Shown: positions 1-7,746, counted from the first letter of the stretch. The stretch is 10,000 nt of DNA from Asticcacaulis sp. (GCF_020217185.1 NZ_JAIWNX010000318.1:1-10000); one strand, 5' to 3'. Numbers and translations: made by a program. Notes: generated by a model not told the origin, from the sequence alone.

Positions 1-180
1 GCTTTGACGCCGGTAAAACCGCGCCAATACGAAAGCCCCGAACATCAGGGCGCTGAGGAAAATCACCAGAAAGGCGAGCGTGTCGATGGCGACCTTGCCC
101 TGCGCGCTGCCGTGAAACAGGTCGCGGACTTCGACTCTGAGGGCGGCTGCGGATTCGGTGGATTGGGAAGAGGGTGTCAT
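1..180 (-). CDS. N-terminal part of an unrecognised membrane protein (runs off left edge)
   Basis: Sixty codons are open from an ATG at 178-180 to the left edge, so only the N-terminus is visible. An AGGAG Shine-Dalgarno core on the minus strand (187-191) lies 6 nt before the ATG and supports both the gene and its start. The protein begins with a polar stretch (about residues 1-30, MTPSSQSTESAAALRVEVRD and on), then a strongly hydrophobic segment at about 34-53 ending in aromatic and basic residues (ARFYRRQ). This fits a cytoplasmic N-terminus followed by a first membrane helix. The 'RDLFHGSAQGK' stretch before the helix is loosely like the N-terminus of some bacterial voltage-gated-type ion channel proteins, but this is too little to name a family. 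It is transcribed divergently from gcvT. No function is assigned. Confidence 0.6.
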   Translation of the reverse strand, partial: MTPSSQSTESAAALRVEVRDLFHGSAQGKVAIDTLAFLVIFLSALMFGAFVLARFYRRQS

Positions 181-286
181 GTGCGGCTCCTGAGCTGATG
201 CACTGAGTGTAGGCACAGGCGTCATCAGCGGGGACAGGTTGCAACTCCCGCCTGTGAGTGAGGCGCGGCGACAGACGGGCGGCCTA

Positions 287-318
287 TTGACTCTTGGGCT
301 CGCCTCACGCACAAGCGA
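287..318 (+). promoter_or_regulatory. Candidate promoter for the gcv leader
   Basis: TTGACT at 287-292 matches a sigma70-type -35 box at five of six positions. No good -10 hexamer lies at the expected distance; the region around 309-316 (GCACAAGC) is only a weak match. The placement is sensible because a start site about 7 nt further on would begin the transcript near 320, just before the riboswitch. Seen: the -35-like hexamer. Inferred: that it is used. Confidence 0.3.
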
Positions 319-319
319 G

Positions 320-497
320 ATGACCCACGGGAGAGTGCATGACTCGTCATGCCGCCGAAGGCGCAACCGCCCCGGAAACGCTCAGGCCAAAGGACCGTGG
401 ATCATTTTACACGCTGGAAAATGGCGCCATGAGGCACCTACCGACGGAGCAACGGCTCGTAAACCGGGTCTAAATCTCTCAGGTCACAGGGACAGCG
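320..497 (+). promoter_or_regulatory. Tandem glycine riboswitch controlling gcvTHP
   Basis: Two glycine aptamers lie in series, as in the gcvT riboswitch class. Aptamer 1: P1 is CCACGG (325-330) with CCGTGG (395-400); P2 is GCATGA (337-342) with TCATGC (347-352) around a CTCG loop; the conserved cores GCCGAAGG (353-361 region) and ACGCTCAGG...AAAGGAC are present. Aptamer 2: P1 is CGCTG (412-416) with CAGCG (493-497); P2 is GGCGCC (423-428) with GGCACC (433-438), one mismatch; the cores ACCGACGGAG and CTCTCAGG...AGGGACAG are present. The linker is short (401-411). ATGA (320-323) could pair with TCAT (402-405), in line with the leader-linker helix known in this class. The class usually switches catabolic gcv genes on when glycine is abundant. 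The gcvT start codon lies 62 nt downstream. Confidence 0.93.
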
Positions 498-500
498 GGG

Positions 501-527
501 GCAGACTTTTTTAGTGAAAAGCTCTGC
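501..527 (+). other. Hairpin between riboswitch and gcvT (possible expression platform)
   Basis: GCAGACTTTT (501-510) pairs with AAAAGCTCTGC (517-527), giving about ten base pairs with one bulged C and the six-base loop TTAGTG. It starts four bases after aptamer 2 P1 and ends 22 nt before the gcvT Shine-Dalgarno. No U-run follows it, so it is not a standard intrinsic terminator. It may be part of the switching region or simply a spacer hairpin. Confidence 0.45.
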
Positions 528-559
528 GATTCCGCACGTTTGCAACCCTGAGGCCGCGT

Positions 560-1672
560 ATGACCGATGTCGCTCTGAAATCCACTCCGCTTGAAGACCG
601 TCACGTCGCGCTCAGTGCGCGCATGGTGCCGTTCGCCGGCTACAACATGCCCGTTCAGTATGAAGGCGTGATGGCCGAGCACAAATGGACCCGCGCCGAA
701 GCCGGTCTTTTCGACGTGTCGCACATGGGGCAGGCGCGCCTGAGCGGGACGGATGCGGTCAACACCCTCGAAGCCCTGACACCGACCGATTTCGCGGCGC
801 TGAAGCCCGGTAAGCAGAAATATTCCCTGCTGCTCAACGAAGCGGGCGGCATTCTCGATGACTGGATGGTGTCGCGTCCGCAAACGGAGGGCTTCTTTCT
901 GGTGGTCAATGCCGCCTGCAAGGATCAGGACTTCGCGATTATCGCCGACAACCTCAAGGGCGATACGACGTTCGACATCCTGGCCGACCGCGCGCTTCTG
1001 GCCTTGCAGGGGCCGCGCGCCCGCGAAGTGATGGCGCAGGTCTGCCCCGCCGCCTGTGACATGTACTTCATGGACTGCGGCACGTTCGAGATTCTGGGGG
1101 AAACGGCCTTCGTGTCGCGCTCTGGCTACACGGGCGAAGACGGTTTTGAAATCAGCTTTCCGGCCGCCCGTGCGGCGGAACTGTGGGACCTGCTGCTGAC
1201 CTTCCCGCAGGTGAAGCCGATTGGTCTGGGCGCGCGCGATTCGCTGCGCCTCGAAGCCGGGATGCCGCTCTATGGGCACGAAATGGACGAAACCTACGGC
1301 GTGGTCGAGTCGGGCCTGAGCTTCGGCATGTCGAAGTCGCGTCTGGAACGCGGCGACATCCGCGGCATCGAGCGTATCCGTGCGGAGCGCGACAACCCGC
1401 AACGCACCCGCGTCGCGCTGCGTGTGCTGGAAGGCCCGCCCGCCCGCGACGGGGCCAAGATCCTCAACACCGAGGGTGAGGCCATCGGCATCGTCACCTC
1501 CGGCGTGCCTTCGCCGACGCTCGGCTATTCGATTGCCATGGGCTATGTGCCCGCCACACAATCGGCGCCCGGTACGCAACTGAAGCTGGAGGTGCGCGGC
1601 AAGCCCTATGCCTGCGAAGTCGTCACCATCCCCTTCGTCCCTAATTCATATTACCGCAAACCCAAGGCTTAA
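560..1672 (+). CDS. gcvT: Aminomethyltransferase, T-protein of the glycine cleavage system
   Basis: GcvT moves the one-carbon unit from the aminomethyl-lipoyl arm of H-protein to tetrahydrofolate, giving 5,10-methylenetetrahydrofolate and ammonia in the cytoplasm. At 370 residues it has the usual family length. Visible family motifs are PVQYEGVMAEH (31-41), FDVSHMGQ (51-58), GGILDD (96-101, the second Asp at the position of the folate-binding/catalytic Asp101 of E. coli), SGYTGEDGFEI (188-198) and GLGARDSLRLEAGMPLYGHE (222-241). The C-terminal beta-barrel domain of the family carries PTLGYSIAMGYV. The start ATG at 560 has GAGG (550-553) 6 nt upstream. It is first in the operon behind the glycine riboswitch, and gcvH follows after 12 nt. 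No defect was seen. Confidence 0.97.
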   Translation: MTDVALKSTPLEDRHVALSARMVPFAGYNMPVQYEGVMAEHKWTRAEAGLFDVSHMGQARLSGTDAVNTLEALTPTDFAALKPGKQKYSLLLNEAGGILDDWMVSRPQTEGFFLVVNAACKDQDFAIIADNLKGDTTFDILADRALLALQGPRAREVMAQVCPAACDMYFMDCGTFEILGETAFVSRSGYTGEDGFEISFPAARAAELWDLLLTFPQVKPIGLGARDSLRLEAGMPLYGHEMDETYGVVESGLSFGMSKSRLERGDIRGIERIRAERDNPQRTRVALRVLEGPPARDGAKILNTEGEAIGIVTSGVPSPTLGYSIAMGYVPATQSAPGTQLKLEVRGKPYACEVVTIPFVPNSYYRKPKA

Positions 1673-1684
1673 GAGGTCGTCATC

Positions 1685-2053
1685 ATGAAATTCACCAAGG
1701 AACACGAGTGGGTCAAGGATCAGGGCGACGGCACGGCCTTCGTCGGCATCACGGCCTATGCCGCCGACGCGCTGGGCGATGTGGTCTTCGTCGAAGTCCC
1801 GGAAGCCGGCAAGACCCTGACCAAGGGCGACGCCTTCGCCGTGGTCGAGTCGGTCAAGGCCGCCTCTGACGTCTATGCGCCGGTCGATGGCGAAGTCATC
1901 GAAGGCAATGGCGAACTGGGCAATGCGCCGGAAACCGTTAATGCTGTGCCGGAAGCCGGTGGCTGGTTCGCGAAAATCAAGCTGACCAATCCGTCGCAGC
2001 TTGATGCGCTGATGGATCGCGAAGCCTACGAAGCCTATCTGGCGACTCTGTAA
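1685..2053 (+). CDS. gcvH: Glycine cleavage system H-protein (lipoyl carrier)
   Basis: GcvH is the small lipoylated shuttle that carries the methylamine group from P-protein to T-protein and is re-oxidised by L-protein. At 122 residues it has the usual length. The lipoylation site is in [20 protein letters not shown], with the modified lysine at K58. The N-terminus (KFTKEHEWV) and the [12 protein letters not shown] strand are typical. The AAGAGG Shine-Dalgarno (1671-1676) overlaps the last bases of the gcvT stop codon and sits 8 nt before the ATG, so translation of gcvT and gcvH may be coupled. The residue 85-100 region ([16 protein letters not shown]) also fits the family. It is separated from gcvP by a palindromic spacer. 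Confidence 0.97.
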   Translation: MKFTKEHEWVKDQGDGTAFVGITAYAADALGDVVFVEVPEAGKTLTKGDAFAVVESVKAASDVYAPVDGEVIEGNGELGNAPETVNAVPEAGGWFAKIKLTNPSQLDALMDREAYEAYLATL

Positions 2054-2060
2054 TCAAGTG

Positions 2061-2181
2061 CCTCCCCTGATGTCAGGGGAGGTGGATTCGCCGCCGGTCA
2101 GGCGGCGAAGACGGTGGGGTTAAAACCACCGGTGTAACCCCCCTCCGGCTTCGCCGGTTTCCCCCCTGATATCAGGGGGGA
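2061..2181. repeat. Palindrome-rich intergenic element between gcvH and gcvP
   Basis: Nearly the whole 146-nt gap is inverted repeats. A 10-bp perfect inverted repeat (CCTCCCCTGA 2061-2070, TCAGGGGAGG 2073-2082) opens it. Then comes TTCGCCGCC (2087-2095) with GGCGGCGAA (2101-2109) around GGTCA, then GGTGG/CCACC near 2114-2130, CCGG/CCGG around CTTCG (about 2144-2156), and finally a 22-bp perfect palindrome at 2160-2181 centred on GATATC. The two outer palindromes share the CCCCTGA/TCAGGGG core, so the element is bounded by related ends. This is the make-up of REP-like or small non-autonomous intergenic repeats. It ends 6 nt before the gcvP Shine-Dalgarno (AGAGG, 2187-2191). It contains no U-run after a stem, so it is not a clear terminator. 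Confidence 0.75.
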
Positions 2182-2199
2182 TGCTTAGAGGTAAATCTC

Positions 2200-5046
2200 A
2201 TGCGTCAGTCCAATCAGCCCATCGAACAGGGCGCCTTTGTCCGTCGTCACATCGGTCCGTCCGAAGCCGAAATCTCCGCCATGTTGGCGGCGCTGGGGGT
2301 GTCCGATATCGACGCCCTGATCGACCAGACCATCCCTGTGGCCATCCGCGAACGCTCCCCCATGGGCGTGGGCGAGGCGATGGATGAAGAGGCGGTTCTG
2401 GCGCATCTGCGCGGCATTGCGGCGGAAAACAAGCCGTTCGTCTCGCTGATCGGGCAGGGCTATTACGGCACGCTGCTGCCGGGAGTCATTCAGCGCAATA
2501 TTCTGGAAAACCCGGCTTGGTACACAGCCTACACCCCCTATCAGCCGGAAATCAGTCAGGGCCGCCTTGAAGCGCTGCTGAACTTCCAGACCCTGCTGTG
2601 CGATCTGACCGGGCTTGACGTCGCCAATGCCTCGCTGCTCGATGAGGCAACCGCCGCTGCCGAAGCCATGGCGCTGGCGCGTCGGTCCTCAAAGGTCAAG
2701 GCCGATCGCTTCTTCGTCGATGCCGACTGCCACCCGCAGACCCTGGCCGTCATCCGCACCCGCGCTGAACCGCTGGGCTGGGAGATCGTCGTCGGCAATC
2801 CGGAAACCGACATCGACGCCGAGGTTTTCGGCATCCTGCTGCAATATCCCGGCTCATCGGGTGAGGTGCGCGATTTCCGTCAGGTGATCGCGTCTGCCAA
2901 GGCCAATGGCGCGGTTGTGTCCATGGCTGCCGATCCGCTGGCCCTGACGCTTCTGACCTCGCCGGGCGAACTGGGTGCCGACATCGCCATCGGCTCCATG
3001 CAACGTTACGGCGTGCCGATGGGCTATGGCGGCCCGCACGCCGCCTATATGGCCGTCAAGGACGCGCTGAAACGTTCCATGCCGGGCCGCCTCATCGGCG
3101 TGTCGGTCGATAGCCGCGGGGAACCGGCCTATCGTCTGGCCCTGCAAACGCGCGAACAGCATATCCGCCGTGAAAAGGCGACCTCCAACATCTGTACCGC
3201 TCAGGTGCTGCTGGCGGTCATCGCCTCCATGTACGCCGTCTATCACGGTCCGGAAGGCCTGAAGGCCATCGCCTCGGCCATCCATGAGAAGACCAGTGCC
3301 CTTGCGGCGCATCTGCGCGGTCTGGGCTTTGAGGTCGTGACCAGGGCCGCCTTTGATACGATTACGGTGAAGACCGGTGCCGACACCGCCGCCATCCACG
3401 CGCGTGCGGTGGCCGACGGCATCAACTTCCGCCGCGTCGATGACGCTCATATCGGCGTGTCGCTGGATGAAAGCGTGACGCCCGCGGTGCTGGCGCGCGT
3501 TATCGCGGCCTTTGCGGCTGGCAAGGATGGCGGTACGGGCGAGGGTGTGGCCATTGCGGCGGCCCTGCGGCGTTCGGACGACATCCTGACCCATCCGGTC
3601 TTCCATCTGTATCGCTCGGAAACCGAGATGCTGCGCTATCTGCGCCGCCTGTCGGACAAGGATCTGGCGCTTGACCGCACCATGATCCCGCTGGGGTCGT
3701 GCACCATGAAGCTCAATGCCACGACCGAGATGATCCCCATTACGTGGCCGGAGTTTTCGAACCTGCACCCCTTTGCGCCCAAGGATCAGGCGAAGGGCTA
3801 TCAGCGCATGTTTGACGCGCTCGAAGCCTATCTGTGCGGCATTTCGGGCTATGACGCCGTCTCCCTGCAACCCAATTCGGGCGCGCAGGGCGAATATGCG
3901 GGCCTTCTGGCCATCCGGGGCTATCACCTCTCGCGTGGCGATTCCCACCGTGACATCTGCCTGATCCCGGCTTCGGCGCACGGCACCAACCCGGCCTCGG
4001 CCCAGATGGTCGGCATGAAGACGGTGGTGGTCGCCTGTGACGAGGACGGCAATGTCGATATGGCCGATCTGAAGCTCAAGGTCGATCAGTACGCGGCCAA
4101 TCTGGCGGCTATCATGATCACCTATCCGTCCACGCACGGTGTGTTTGAAGAAGCGATCAAGGAGATCTGCGAGCTCGTCCACGCGGCGGGCGGTCAGGTC
4201 TATCTCGACGGCGCCAACCTCAATGCGCAGGTCGGCCTGTCGCGTCCGGGGCACTACGGCTCGGACGTCAGCCACTTTAACCTGCATAAGACCTTCTGTA
4301 TCCCACACGGCGGCGGTGGTCCCGGCATGGGCCCCATCGGCGTCAAGGCGCACCTGAAACCCTTCCTGCCGTCCGACCCGCAAACGGGCGAGGCAGGGGC
4401 GGTGTCGGCGGCCCCCTATGGTTCGGCCTCCATCCTGCCGATCTCGTTTGCCTATATGCTGCTGATGGGCGATCAGGGTCTGCGCAAGGCGACTGAGGTG
4501 GCCATTCTCAACGCCAACTACATCGCCGCGCGCCTCGAAGGGCACTATCCGGTGCTCTATCGCGGAGAAAAGGGCCGCGTGGCGCATGAGTGCATCATCG
4601 ACCTGCGCCCGATCAAGGACGCCACGGGGGTGACGGTGGACGATGTGGCCAAGCGTCTGATCGACCATGGCTTCCACGCCCCGACCATGAGCTTCCCTGT
4701 GCCGGGCACACTGATGATCGAACCGACGGAGTCCGAGGCCAAGACCGAGCTGGATCGCTTCTGCGACGCCATGATCGACATCAAGCGCGAAATCGACGAC
4801 GTGGCCAATGGCCGCTTCACGGCGGAGCAAAGCCCGCTGCGTCACGCGCCGCACACCATCTTCGATCTGGCCTCCGATACGTGGGACCGCGCCTATAGCC
4901 GTCAGGAAGCCTGCTTCCCGACCAAAGGGGCGATAACCAACAAGTACTGGTCGCCGGTCAACCGCATCGACAATGTCTATGGCGACCGCCATCTGGTCTG
5001 CTCGTGCCCGCCGATGGAAAGTTACATGGACGAGGCGGCGGAGTAA
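2200..5046 (+). CDS. gcvP: Glycine dehydrogenase (decarboxylating), P-protein, undivided form
   Basis: GcvP is the pyridoxal-phosphate enzyme that decarboxylates glycine and loads the aminomethyl group on lipoyl-GcvH. At 948 residues it is the full-length single-chain form, about the size of the E. coli protein, not the split gcvPA/gcvPB pair. The N-terminal half carries [13 protein letters not shown] (residues 10-22), [11 protein letters not shown] (111-121) and [10 protein letters not shown] (148-157). The C-terminal half carries [12 protein letters not shown] (495-506), [11 protein letters not shown] and the cofactor lysine K697 in HFNLHKTFC, followed by the glycine-rich [15 protein letters not shown]. 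It ends with the conserved [12 protein letters not shown]. The ATG at 2200 has AGAGG 8 nt upstream. The last five codons and the stop codon lie in a 93-bp tandem repeat that continues downstream (see separate entries). The L-protein gene is not nearby. Confidence 0.97.
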   Translation: MRQSNQPIEQGAFVRRHIGPSEAEISAMLAALGVSDIDALIDQTIPVAIRERSPMGVGEAMDEEAVLAHLRGIAAENKPFVSLIGQGYYGTLLPGVIQRNILENPAWYTAYTPYQPEISQGRLEALLNFQTLLCDLTGLDVANASLLDEATAAAEAMALARRSSKVKADRFFVDADCHPQTLAVIRTRAEPLGWEIVVGNPETDIDAEVFGILLQYPGSSGEVRDFRQVIASAKANGAVVSMAADPLALTLLTSPGELGADIAIGSMQRYGVPMGYGGPHAAYMAVKDALKRSMPGRLIGVSVDSRGEPAYRLALQTREQHIRREKATSNICTAQVLLAVIASMYAVYHGPEGLKAIASAIHEKTSALAAHLRGLGFEVVTRAAFDTITVKTGADTAAIHARAVADGINFRRVDDAHIGVSLDESVTPAVLARVIAAFAAGKDGGTGEGVAIAAALRRSDDILTHPVFHLYRSETEMLRYLRRLSDKDLALDRTMIPLGSCTMKLNATTEMIPITWPEFSNLHPFAPKDQAKGYQRMFDALEAYLCGISGYDAVSLQPNSGAQGEYAGLLAIRGYHLSRGDSHRDICLIPASAHGTNPASAQMVGMKTVVVACDEDGNVDMADLKLKVDQYAANLAAIMITYPSTHGVFEEAIKEICELVHAAGGQVYLDGANLNAQVGLSRPGHYGSDVSHFNLHKTFCIPHGGGGPGMGPIGVKAHLKPFLPSDPQTGEAGAVSAAPYGSASILPISFAYMLLMGDQGLRKATEVAILNANYIAARLEGHYPVLYRGEKGRVAHECIIDLRPIKDATGVTVDDVAKRLIDHGFHAPTMSFPVPGTLMIEPTESEAKTELDRFCDAMIDIKREIDDVANGRFTAEQSPLRHAPHTIFDLASDTWDRAYSRQEACFPTKGAITNKYWSPVNRIDNVYGDRHLVCSCPPMESYMDEAAE

Positions 5047-5225
5047 TCCGCCGACTCGGACAGCGTGCGACCGCACGCCGCCGCCCCTGCGGCGAGCCCA
5101 GCGGCGATTGAGCGCTTAAAGCACGAGGCGGCGGAGTAATCCGCCGACTCGGACAGCGTGCGACCGCACGCCGCCGCCCCTGCGGCGAGCCAAGCGGCGT
5201 TTGAGCGGGAAAACCGCGAGGCGGC
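5030..5225 (+). repeat. 93-bp tandem repeat overlapping the gcvP stop codon
   Basis: Copy 1 (5030-5122) and copy 2 (5123-5215) are identical over their first 69 nt (5030-5098 and 5123-5191) and then diverge, with C/A, A/T and C/G differences and a different tail. A third copy starts in phase at 5216 and keeps only CGAGGCGGC (5217-5225). Copy 1 contains the last codons and TAA stop of gcvP. Each full unit folds into three adjacent hairpins. In copy 1 these are 5031-5058 (7 bp, one mismatch, 4 bp, GTAA loop), 5063-5078 (GCGTGC/GCACGC) and 5079-5094 (CGCCGC/GCGGCG around CCCT). They may protect or help end the gcv mRNA; that role is inferred. Confidence 0.9.
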
Positions 5226-5280
5226 TTAGCTATTAACGGTTATTTCGCGCTGCGGCAAAAAAGTTACGCACCTGAATCCC

Positions 5281-5318
5281 AAGGCCCGCAACCGATTGCA
5301 CTTTCGGTTGCGGGCCTT
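5281..5318 (+). terminator. Long terminator-like hairpin after the gcv operon
   Basis: A perfect 15-bp stem pairs AAGGCCCGCAACCGA (5281-5295) with its complement (5304-5318) around an 8-nt loop. The 3' side is followed by GTCGTATATG and not by a U-run, so it would be a weak intrinsic terminator or an mRNA 3'-end stabiliser. It is the only extended stem between the gcvP repeats and the receptor gene, so it probably marks the end of the gcv transcript. Confidence 0.55.
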
Positions 5319-5419
5319 GTCGTATATGCGTCGCAAAAAAATCAAAAAACCGAGATTGTTACAGGGTGGACACGCTCCTAGGCAGGGCAACCTTAAACGT
5401 TTCATATGGGGTTGTTCCT
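5319..5419 (+). promoter_or_regulatory. Upstream region of the TonB-dependent receptor
   Basis: This stretch must hold the receptor promoter and 5' UTR. It has two A-runs (around 5334-5348). A candidate -35 TTGTTA (5356-5361) with a 17-bp spacer leads to TAGGCA (5379-5384), a poor -10. GGGG (5408-5411) is the likely ribosome binding site, 8 nt before the ATG. No clear operator palindrome (such as a Fur-type box) was recognised. The promoter assignment is tentative. Confidence 0.3.
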
Positions 5420-7720
5420 ATGTCCAAGCTGATGGCCGCCAAGTCCGGCCTGCTTTTGTCCACGGCGCTCGGCGTCCTGTCGCTGGCCTGCGCCGCGCAA
5501 GCGCAAGAGTCCACGTCATCAACGGCTCAGGCCGCTGATCCGCAGGAGGTCATCGTCACCGCCCAGCGTCGTTCGGAAAACATCCAGCGCGTGCCGATTT
5601 CGGTCGCGGCGCTGAACGGCGATGCCCTGCGCAATCTGCAAACCTCGGGTGAAGACGTTCTGGCCCTGTCGGGCCGCGTGCCGGGCCTCTATGCCGAAAC
5701 CACTACGGGCCGCATCTTCCCGCGCTTCTATATCCGAGGCCTTGGCAATATCGACTTCTATCTCGGTGCGTCTCAGCCTGTCTCGATCATTCAGGACGAG
5801 GTGGTGATGGAACACGTCGTGCTGAAGTCCACCCCGGTTTTCGACGTGCAGCAGATTGAAGTTCTGCGCGGTCCGCAAGGCTCGCTGTTCGGCCGCAACA
5901 CGACGGCAGGCATCATCAAGTTTGATTCGGTCAAGCCGTCGGAAGACTATAAGGGCCGTCTGTCGGCCGCCTACGGCACCTATGGCACGCTGACCGTCGA
6001 TGGCGGCGTCGGTGGTGCCCTGATCCCCGGTAAGCTGTCGTTCCGTCTGTCGGCCCTGATGCAAAGCCGCGATAACTGGGTGGACAACACCTACAGCGGC
6101 GTCAGCGCCGATGCGACCCAGTCGCCGAAAAAGGACGCCATGGGCGGTTATGAGGACGGCAATGTCCGCCTGCAACTGCTCTACACGCCGACCGAAGACC
6201 TCTCGATCCTCGCCGCCGTGCATGGCCGCAACTATAAGGGCACCTCGACCCTGTTCCGCCGTAAGTCCCTGACCAAGGGCTCCAACGAACCGGCGGGCGA
6301 CTGGGACAAGGTCGCCTACGACGAGGCCCAGAACAATCCGCAGGCCTATCACACCAATGGCGCGTCGGTGAAGGTCGATTACGACTTCGGCGGCGTCAAG
6401 CTGACCTCGATCAGCGCCTATGAAACCGCCAATGGCTACAGCCGTGGCGATACGGACGGCGGCAATGCGGGTCAGGACACGCTGGCCTTCTACGGTCAGA
6501 GCATGGGCAAGCTGAACGACCTCGATCAGTACACGCAGGAACTGCGTCTGGCCAGCGACACCAGCGGCCAGCTGTCGTGGCAGGTCGGGGCCTACTACTT
6601 CGAATCGAAGGACCTGACGGACTTCTATCAGCGCGCCTACTTCACCGGGGCCAACCCGAACAACTGGGTGCGTCTGAAGAACGAGAATAAGTCGTCGGCC
6701 GTCTTCGGTCAGCTGGCTTATAAGGTGACTCCGGCCCTGACCCTGACAGCCGGTGTGCGTCAGACCGAAGACATCAAATCGACCCGCTTGCTGAAGACGG
6801 CGGACACGGCGGCCGGTGCGGTGACCTATACGGGTCGTCGCAATGTCAAGATGGTCGGCAAGGAGCCGAGCTGGGACCTGAGCGCCCTCTATGAGGTCAG
6901 TCCGGACGTCAGCCTGTTCGCCCGCGTCGCCCGTGGCTTCCGTGGCCCGACCATTCAGGGCCGTTCTGCGGTGTTCAACTCCGACTTCACCACGGCGGAT
7001 TCGGAAACCACCACCTCGGTCGAGACCGGCATCAAGAGCCGCCTGTTCGACCGTACCCTGCGCCTGAACGCCTCGGTCTTTGCCTATCAGGTCAAGGACA
7101 TCCAGTTGAACGGCAACGACTCCAACGGCAATGGCGTGCTGTTCAACGCCGACAAGGCCAATGCCTACGGTCTGGAAGCCGAAGCCGAATGGCGTCCGAT
7201 CGCCAACCTCAGCCTGACGGGCGGTGTCAGCCTGCTGCACAGCGAGATCAAGGACAAGAAGGTCTATGCGCAGGTCTGCGCGCTGAACACCGTGCCGGCC
7301 AACCCGACCAATACGGTCGTGTGCACCGTGCAGGACCCGATCATCACGGTCGGCCGCAACACCTTCGCTCAGATCGACGGCAACCCGCTGCCGAACGCGC
7401 CGGAATATACGGTCAATCTCGGCGCGCGCTACAGCATCCCTTACGGCGCCAATGGCGAGCTGTTCGCTTCGACCGACTGGGTGTTCCAGGGCTATACCAA
7501 CTTCGTCCTGTATAAGTCGGCGGAATTCTATTCGGACAATACCTTCGAAGGCGGTCTGAAGCTCGGCTATGTCAACCATAAGGACGGCTATGAGCTGGCC
7601 GTCTATGGCCGCAACATCACCAATGAGAAGAACCTCAAGGGTGTGATCGAAAACTACATGGCCTCCGTGCTGAACGAGCCGCGCATTGTCGGCGTCTCGG
7701 TCAGCGTCAAGATGCCGTAA
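5420..7720 (+). CDS. TonB-dependent outer-membrane receptor, substrate unknown
   Basis: This is a 22-stranded-barrel type receptor that imports a scarce ligand (iron chelate, vitamin, sugar or other) using TonB/ExbBD energy. The ATG at 5420 is chosen over the in-frame GTG at 5366 because it starts a normal signal peptide (about residues 1-28: basic MSKLMAAKS, hydrophobic core, cleavage near AAQAQ). A TonB-box-like EVIVTAQRR follows at 43-51. The plug domain (about 52-180) has the typical YIRGLGN, IQDEVV and RGPQGSLFGRNTTAG (150-164). The rest is alternating polar/hydrophobic beta-strand sequence of the barrel. At 766 residues it is of usual length. The last residues are VSVSVKMP, without the terminal aromatic residue common in barrel proteins. 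A strong terminator follows directly and no transporter or regulator is adjacent, so the ligand cannot be inferred. Confidence 0.93.
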   Translation: MSKLMAAKSGLLLSTALGVLSLACAAQAQESTSSTAQAADPQEVIVTAQRRSENIQRVPISVAALNGDALRNLQTSGEDVLALSGRVPGLYAETTTGRIFPRFYIRGLGNIDFYLGASQPVSIIQDEVVMEHVVLKSTPVFDVQQIEVLRGPQGSLFGRNTTAGIIKFDSVKPSEDYKGRLSAAYGTYGTLTVDGGVGGALIPGKLSFRLSALMQSRDNWVDNTYSGVSADATQSPKKDAMGGYEDGNVRLQLLYTPTEDLSILAAVHGRNYKGTSTLFRRKSLTKGSNEPAGDWDKVAYDEAQNNPQAYHTNGASVKVDYDFGGVKLTSISAYETANGYSRGDTDGGNAGQDTLAFYGQSMGKLNDLDQYTQELRLASDTSGQLSWQVGAYYFESKDLTDFYQRAYFTGANPNNWVRLKNENKSSAVFGQLAYKVTPALTLTAGVRQTEDIKSTRLLKTADTAAGAVTYTGRRNVKMVGKEPSWDLSALYEVSPDVSLFARVARGFRGPTIQGRSAVFNSDFTTADSETTTSVETGIKSRLFDRTLRLNASVFAYQVKDIQLNGNDSNGNGVLFNADKANAYGLEAEAEWRPIANLSLTGGVSLLHSEIKDKKVYAQVCALNTVPANPTNTVVCTVQDPIITVGRNTFAQIDGNPLPNAPEYTVNLGARYSIPYGANGELFASTDWVFQGYTNFVLYKSAEFYSDNTFEGGLKLGYVNHKDGYELAVYGRNITNEKNLKGVIENYMASVLNEPRIVGVSVSVKMP

Positions 7721-7746
7721 TCCGCAGCCAGGCTACGATTACAGAG

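Noticed and set aside
239..514. Plus-strand open frame of 91 codons upstream of gcvT
   Set aside because: It lies over the glycine riboswitch, whose paired and conserved elements explain the sequence; no ribosome site or protein features.
479..1579. Minus-strand open frame of 366 codons opposite gcvT
   Set aside because: It is antisense to gcvT and runs into the riboswitch region; no family features.
2854..5076. Very long minus-strand open frame (740 codons) opposite gcvP
   Set aside because: It is antisense to a highly conserved enzyme, gives low-complexity Arg/His/Gly-rich protein with no recognisable domain, and such frames are common opposite GC-rich genes.
5366..5419. GTG start giving the receptor 18 extra residues
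   Set aside because: The extra residues would precede an otherwise normal signal peptide. The ATG at 5420 has a suitable GGGG at 8 nt and starts the signal peptide directly.
5519..7579. Minus-strand open frame of 686 codons opposite the TonB-dependent receptor
   Set aside because: The receptor is certain from signal peptide, plug motifs and terminator. The antisense product has no domain and composition typical of a shadow frame.
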